Assembly: GCA_046540855.1 (NCBI GenBank) | Contig: JBKHEJ010000057.1 | Coordinates: forward strand, 1 to 13,477 | DNA: 13,477 nt | From: T1Sed10-7 sp046540855 | GTDB taxonomy: Bacteria; Actinomycetota; Nitriliruptoria; Nitriliruptorales; Nitriliruptoraceae | Direction: 5' to 3' | Shown: positions 11,565 through 13,477 of the stretch, piece after piece | Position numbering within the stretch: position 1 is the first letter of the stretch | Layout: each line of letters begins with the position of its first letter | Translations under genes and position numbers: made by a program | The notes under the pieces: generated by a model | What the model was told of the DNA's origin: nothing | Seen by the model: the letters and a program-made list of their open reading frames with translations, nothing else | Database searches by the model: none

Positions 11565-12611
11565 CTAGCCAGCCTGCGAGGTGCGGGGCGGGTCGGCGGC
11601 GAGGAGCCGCTGCCCGATCCGATCGACCGAGCGGGTGTCGTTGGCGAGCACCGCCACGCCGCGTCCCGCCGCCGGATCGAACCCGACGAAGCTCCGGAAG
11701 CCGCCCGTCCCGCCGTTGTGCCACCACCACGATGCGCCCCCGCGCCGGTGCAGGAGGTGCCAGCCGAGCCCGATCTCGAGCGACCGGTTGACCCGCGCGC
11801 GCGGGTGCATGACGTCGCGGATCGCCGGCTCGAGCGGGGAGGAAGCCGGTGCGAGGTGCGCCTCGAGCAGGACGAGCAGATCGGCCACGCTCGAACGCAA
11901 CGCCCCCGCCCCGGCCAGTGCGGCCAGGTGCCAGTCACCCACCGGTCGGCCGCGCCGGGTGTGGCCGGTCGCGACCGACGCTTCGCTGCCGTCGGGTTCC
12001 ACCCGCGTGTCCACGAGCCCGAGCGGCGCGGCGATGCGCTCCTGGACGAGCGCCGCGTAGGACCGGCCGGTCACGCGTGCGAGCGCCTCCCCGAGGACCC
12101 CGGCACCGAGGTTGGAGTAGTGCGGGCGGCCACCGGGCGGGCGCCGGGGCGGGTCGGTGAGCGCCGCCTCGAGGTGCGCGACGGTGAACCCGACGTAGGG
12201 GTCGTCGCGACTCCGGCGCGCCATCGCCATCATCCCCCGCGGCAGCCGTGGCAGCCCCGCGGTGTGCGCTGCGAGGTCGGCCAACCGGATCGGCCGGCCC
12301 GAGGGGTGCGCTGCGGCGGCCGGGAACACCGTCGTCAGCGGCTGGTCGTAGGTGACCTCCCCGCGGTGGACCGCGTCGGCGAGCAGCAGGGCGGTGAAGA
12401 CCTTGGTGACCGAACCGATCTGGAAGCTGGTCCGCTCGTCGGGCCTCACGCCGCCTGAGGTGACCACGCCGGAGGCGCGGCTGGAGCGATCGCCGCCCTC
12501 GCTCAGCCCAACGACGAGCCCGACATGCCGCCCGGCCCGCTCCGTGACGGCAGCGAGGACGCGCCTGGCATCGGACCGTCCCCCGTCGCCTCGCGGGCCC
12601 CTGGGCACCAT
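11565..12611 (-). CDS. Serine hydrolase, class C beta-lactamase/penicillin-binding-protein-like
   Basis: This 348-residue protein belongs to the beta-lactamase superfamily (Pfam Beta-lactamase, AmpC-like/EstB fold). Motifs: S67-x-x-K70 in GSVTKVFTALLLADAV, Y165-S-N167 in HYSNLGAGVLGEAL, and H298-N-G-G as the third motif in WWWHNGGTGG. This family includes esterases, D-amino peptidases and lactamases, so true beta-lactam hydrolysis should not be assumed. No signal peptide is visible from the ATG at 12609-12611, so it is probably cytosolic. The start is uncertain: the frame is open further upstream but that part would overlap the divergent regulator and looks non-conserved; only a weak GGGG precedes the ATG. 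The regulator gene at 12655 is divergent 43 bp away and is a candidate controller. Confidence 0.85.
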   Translation of the reverse strand: MVPRGPRGDGGRSDARRVLAAVTERAGRHVGLVVGLSEGGDRSSRASGVVTSGGVRPDERTSFQIGSVTKVFTALLLADAVHRGEVTYDQPLTTVFPAAAAHPSGRPIRLADLAAHTAGLPRLPRGMMAMARRSRDDPYVGFTVAHLEAALTDPPRRPPGGRPHYSNLGAGVLGEALARVTGRSYAALVQERIAAPLGLVDTRVEPDGSEASVATGHTRRGRPVGDWHLAALAGAGALRSSVADLLVLLEAHLAPASSPLEPAIRDVMHPRARVNRSLEIGLGWHLLHRRGGASWWWHNGGTGGFRSFVGFDPAAGRGVAVLANDTRSVDRIGQRLLAADPPRTSQAG

Positions 12612-12647
12612 CACGACCCCGGCGAGCAAGTGGTTGCCAAGATGGAG

Positions 12648-12653
12648 ATCATA
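12648..12653 (-). promoter_or_regulatory. Candidate -10 box (TATGAT) for the serine hydrolase
   Basis: On the minus strand TATGAT matches the TATAAT consensus at five of six positions and would start transcription about 30 nt before the hydrolase ATG. It sits in one of the few AT-rich patches of the window and directly abuts the start codon of the divergent winged-helix gene. The -35 is poor. Confidence 0.42.
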
Positions 12654-12654
12654 A

Positions 12655-12876
12655 GTGACCTTCGCACGGCTGCAGGCGCGGCTCGAGCTGAACGCACCCG
12701 ACCTGTCCAAGCAGCTCAAGGCCCTCCAGGAAGCCGGCTACGTGCGGACGACGAAGACCGGTCGGGGTCCCGGCAGCGAGACCTGGGTCACGATGACCCG
12801 GCGCGGCCGGCGTGCCTACGAGGCCCACGCCGCTGGGCTGCGGGCCCTGCTGGACGGCGAGATGAGCCCACCCTGA
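12655..12876 (+). CDS. Short MarR/ArsR-like winged-helix transcriptional regulator
   Basis: A 73-residue protein with a compact winged-helix DNA-binding domain: MTFARLQARLELNAPDLSKQ (helix 2 and recognition helix, with DLSKQLKALQEAGYV), wing residues VRTTKTGRGPGSETWVTMTRRG, and a final helix AYEAHAAGLRALL. It resembles the family of stand-alone winged-helix proteins with the LSKHLraLeeAGYV and LTpaGr patterns, which are usually ~90-100 residues. The usual first helix before MTF is missing. An in-frame TAA (12652-12654) immediately precedes the GTG start, so no longer form is possible without a frameshift. GGAG at 12644-12647 gives a 7-nt spacer. The divergent arrangement suggests it controls the serine hydrolase and perhaps itself. 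Confidence 0.78.
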   Translation: MTFARLQARLELNAPDLSKQLKALQEAGYVRTTKTGRGPGSETWVTMTRRGRRAYEAHAAGLRALLDGEMSPP

Positions 12877-13008
12877 GCCGCGTGGATGCTGCTGTGGTGG
12901 CGAGCGGCCAACTGAGGCGACCACCCTGACCCTCGTGCCGACCGAGGTGTGCGTGGATGCCGCGGAGGCCGGCCGTCCGACCATGGTCACCGGGGGCGAG
13001 CCGGGAGG

Positions 13009-13014
13009 TAGAGT
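13009..13014 (+). promoter_or_regulatory. Candidate -10 box (TAGAGT) giving a leaderless transcript
   Basis: TAGAGT ends 7 nt before the ATG at 13022, the spacing expected when transcription begins at or next to the start codon, as in many actinobacterial leaderless genes. The Shine-Dalgarno-like GGGAGG at 13003-13008 is 13 nt from the ATG, too far to be ideal. No good -35 is seen. The rest of the gap 12877-13021 shows nothing recognisable. Confidence 0.35.
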
Positions 13015-13021
13015 GCCCGGC

Positions 13022-13336
13022 ATGAGCCTCCAGCGCCCCAGCCCCCGCATGGTCGCCGACACGATCGTCGGCTACGCGCTGGTCGCCGCCGGGCTCGTGA
13101 TGCTGGTCACACCGGGGCCGGGCGTGCTCGCGATCGTCGCCGGGCTGGCCGTGCTCGCCCGCCACTACCGCTGGGCCGAGCGTCTGCGGCGCGCCACCGT
13201 CGCCCGTATCCGTGACACCTCGCTGCGCGTGCGAGCGCACCACACCTCCACGCGCCTGGCCACCGAGGCGCGCTCGGCAGGGAGCGGGTGCGCGGACCCG
13301 GCGGACCGCCCGCCGGCCCACACCGAGGCCGCCTGA
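13022..13336 (+). CDS. Small PGPGW-type transmembrane protein
   Basis: A 104-residue membrane protein with the signature VMLVTPGPGVLAIVAGLAVL (PGPG at 31-34) followed by ARHYRWAERLRR. This matches the actinobacterial PGPGW / TIGR02611 putative membrane protein family, whose function is unknown. Two hydrophobic stretches (about 13-30 and 35-46) flank the PGPG turn and a basic amphipathic helix follows. The tail (about 85-104) is hydrophilic and Pro/Ala-rich. The start ATG 13022 is chosen because homologues begin shortly before the membrane segment; GTG 13013 is an alternative closer to GGGAGG, and the open frame begins further upstream at 12935. Confidence 0.82.
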   Translation: MSLQRPSPRMVADTIVGYALVAAGLVMLVTPGPGVLAIVAGLAVLARHYRWAERLRRATVARIRDTSLRVRAHHTSTRLATEARSAGSGCADPADRPPAHTEAA

Positions 13337-13337
13337 C

Positions 13338-13352
13338 CCACGCGAGGCGTGG
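13338..13352 (+). terminator. Hairpin directly after the PGPGW gene
   Basis: CCACGC (13338-13343) and GCGTGG (13347-13352) form a 6-bp stem with a GAG loop, starting 2 nt after the stop codon. A second small hairpin follows at 13364-13377 (GGTGG-GCAA-CCACC, a GNRA-type loop). Together they sit between two convergent genes and could terminate in both directions. Confidence 0.38.
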
Positions 13353-13422
13353 CTCGAAGGTCGGGTGGGCAACCACCGCTACGGCTGCGGCGTCGCCGAC
13401 GGGGCCGGGCGGTGTAGGCGGA

Positions 13423-13477
13423 TCAGGCGACGTCGCGCTCCACCTCGGCCTTCCAGCGCGGCTTGATCTCGCGCCAC
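13423..13477 (-). CDS. C-terminal 17 codons of an unidentified protein (runs off right edge)
   Basis: On the minus strand the frame ending with TGA at 13423-13425 reads WREIKPRWKAEVERDVA. All 17 codons end in G or C, as expected for a real gene in this genome, and the composition looks like a charged C-terminal helix. The family cannot be told from so little sequence. Confidence 0.45.
   Translation of the reverse strand, partial: WREIKPRWKAEVERDVA

Noticed and set aside
12658..12719. A longer N-terminus for the serine hydrolase starting near 12719
   Set aside because: It would overlap the divergent winged-helix gene and lie upstream of the best -10 box; the extra residues look like random translation and start codon ATG 12611 fits better.

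Overview
The window is very GC-rich with almost complete G/C preference at third codon positions and frequent GTG starts. Together with an RpfB-like DUF348 protein, a PGPGW-type membrane protein and a protease carrying Cys-rich C-terminal repeats of an actinobacterial type, this points to a chromosomal segment of a high-GC Actinomycetota. A deep-branching lineage such as Nitriliruptoria is possible but not proven. I see no tRNA, rRNA, CRISPR array, insertion sequence or phage gene.

Layout. Positions 1-2255 hold a minus-strand housekeeping block: rsmI (16S rRNA 2'-O-methyltransferase), tatD (metal-dependent DNase/hydrolase) and the start of an rpfB-like gene that runs off the left edge. Positions 2414-5974 are plus strand: a membrane-tethered alpha/beta hydrolase, then a two-gene ABC exporter of the NatA/NatB type, ATPase and permease coupled by an ATGA overlap. 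The permease ends tail-to-tail, with a 10 bp overlap, against a minus-strand membrane-anchored trypsin-like protease (5965-7410). That protease has a Pro-rich N-terminus and two near-identical Cys-rich C-terminal repeats. Upstream of it on the same strand is uppP (undecaprenyl-diphosphatase, 7519-8403).

Positions 8591-11375 are a compact minus-strand ferrous-iron uptake operon in the order feoA, feoB G-protein, feoB permease, feoC-like. FeoB is encoded by two separate overlapping genes instead of one, and the operon is closed by a 13-bp perfect hairpin. A DtxR/IdeR-like inverted repeat lies upstream of feoA. At 11565-12611 a minus-strand class C beta-lactamase-like serine hydrolase is divergent from a very short winged-helix regulator (12655-12876). 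The right end has a PGPGW-type small membrane protein and 17 codons of a convergent minus-strand gene.

How the genes work together: the feo genes form one coupled Fe(II) import unit, the ABC pair is one transporter, and rsmI/tatD/rpfB is a familiar actinobacterial neighbourhood. The rest are single genes. Most of the window is ordinary. The items most worth a second look are the split feoB operon with its candidate operator, and the protease whose recently duplicated C-terminal repeat overlaps the end of the ABC permease gene.
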